Assembly: GCA_903933995.1 (NCBI GenBank)
Contig: CAIZMD010000561.1
Location: 1-6,685 of the forward strand
Reading direction: 5' to 3'
Length of the DNA stretch: 6,685 nt
From: an uncultured Bacteroidota bacterium
Lineage (GTDB): Bacteria; Bacteroidota; Bacteroidia; Chitinophagales; Chitinophagaceae
Position 1 is the stretch's first letter. The number at the start of each line of letters is the position of its first letter. Shown here one piece after another: positions 6,294-6,685 of the stretch. The notes beneath the pieces are model-generated. The model had not been told where the DNA came from. It worked only from the letters and a program-made list of their open reading frames with translations, and searched no databases. The position numbers and the translations under genes were made by a program.

Positions 6294-6685
6294 TTATCCT
6301 TGCAAAGCTGCGGCACCACTCACAATCTCTGTTAACTCAGTAGTAATAGCGGCCTGACGAGCACGGTTATAACTGATCTTCAAAGATTTGAGTAATTCAT
6401 TGGCGTTTTCACTGGCTTTGTCCATGGCAGTCATACGTGCACCGTGTTCGCTGGCATTGCCATCCAATACGGCTTTGTACAATTGTGTGTTCAGGATCTT
6501 TGGCATCAGTTCTTCAATCAGGGTTTCTACCGCTGGTTCAAAGATAAAGTCTGTGTTTTTTGCGCCTGCTTTCTTGGCCACTTTTGGAATGGGTAAGAAT
6601 GGTTCAGCCACGTATGCCTGTGTTGCGGCATTTTTAAATTCGCTGTAGATAATTTCTATAGCGTCAAATTCCTTGTTTTCAAAAG
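6294..6685 (-). CDS. atpG: F1F0 ATP synthase gamma subunit, C-terminal part (N-terminus beyond the window)
   Basis: The frame is open from the right edge to a TAA at 6294-6296 and encodes the last 129 residues of a subunit that is normally about 290 long. Gamma is the rotating central stalk that couples proton flow through F0 to catalysis in the alpha/beta hexamer, on the cytoplasmic face of the inner membrane. Diagnostic stretches are IEIIYSEFKNAATQ just inside the window edge, ASEHGARMTAMDKASENAN in the middle, and the terminal helix SYNRARQAAITTELTEIVSG that inserts into the hexamer. A GTG at 6611 lies inside this frame but is an internal valine codon, not a start, because conserved gamma sequence continues upstream of it. 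The other atp genes would be expected further right. scpB follows after 47 bases with no hairpin terminator between. Confidence 0.95.
   Translation of the reverse strand, partial: FENKEFDAIEIIYSEFKNAATQAYVAEPFLPIPKVAKKAGAKNTDFIFEPAVETLIEELMPKILNTQLYKAVLDGNASEHGARMTAMDKASENANELLKSLKISYNRARQAAITTELTEIVSGAAALQG

Noticed and set aside
6288..6300. 13-base palindrome AGGATAATATCCT at the atpG stop codon
   Set aside because: It is a perfect repeat but with a one-base centre and AT-rich arms, so it cannot form a useful hairpin and has no T-run directly after it. It is probably chance.
6278..6308. Possible promoter before scpB (TTTG, then TATCTTTT)
   Set aside because: The spacing is only 14 bases and the -7 box has a mismatch at its G, outside the accepted range for this consensus.
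1..6685. Search for mobile elements, CRISPR arrays, tRNA/rRNA genes, riboswitches and defence genes
   Set aside because: Almost the whole window is explained by seven conserved genes with short gaps. No direct-repeat array, transposase, cloverleaf or integrase-like frame was seen.

Overview
The window looks like chromosomal DNA of a Bacteroidota bacterium, most likely Chitinophagales (Chitinophagaceae-like). This rests on several signs: a CarboxypepD_reg-like/Plug/beta-barrel outer-membrane receptor, lysine-pathway and MDH sequence variants typical of that phylum (EPGK and HTGSEI in LysA, GMGGTLDSARF in MDH), AT-rich DNA, no Shine-Dalgarno-like sequence at any start, and sites matching the Bacteroidota promoter consensus (TTG-N17-23-TAnnTTTG). 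The genus is inference.

All seven genes are on the minus strand, so transcription runs from the right edge to the left. In that order they are: the C-terminal part of ATP synthase gamma (atpG, cut by the right edge), scpB (chromosome segregation, apparent TTG start, long acidic tail), lysA (diaminopimelate decarboxylase), an MlaF-like ABC transporter ATPase with no adjacent permease, a secreted thioredoxin-fold protein with a CAHC motif, mdh (LDH-like malate dehydrogenase), and the N-terminal 542 residues of an outer-membrane beta-barrel receptor (cut by the left edge).

The first five genes are separated by only 10 to 47 bases and could form one transcript. The thiol protein and mdh are 84 bases apart with no clear terminator between them. 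After mdh there is a strong intrinsic terminator (13-bp stem, T-rich tail), and the best promoter candidate for the receptor overlaps it. No intergenic stretch reaches 300 bases; the longest is the 167 bases between mdh and the receptor gene.

The content is mostly housekeeping: energy metabolism (ATP synthase, TCA cycle), lysine/peptidoglycan precursor synthesis, chromosome condensation and envelope maintenance. I found no mobile element, CRISPR array, tRNA/rRNA, defence system or clearly new system. The points most worth a second look are the terminator/promoter overlap, the orphan Mla-like ATPase next to a periplasmic thiol protein, and the TTG start and acidic tail of ScpB.
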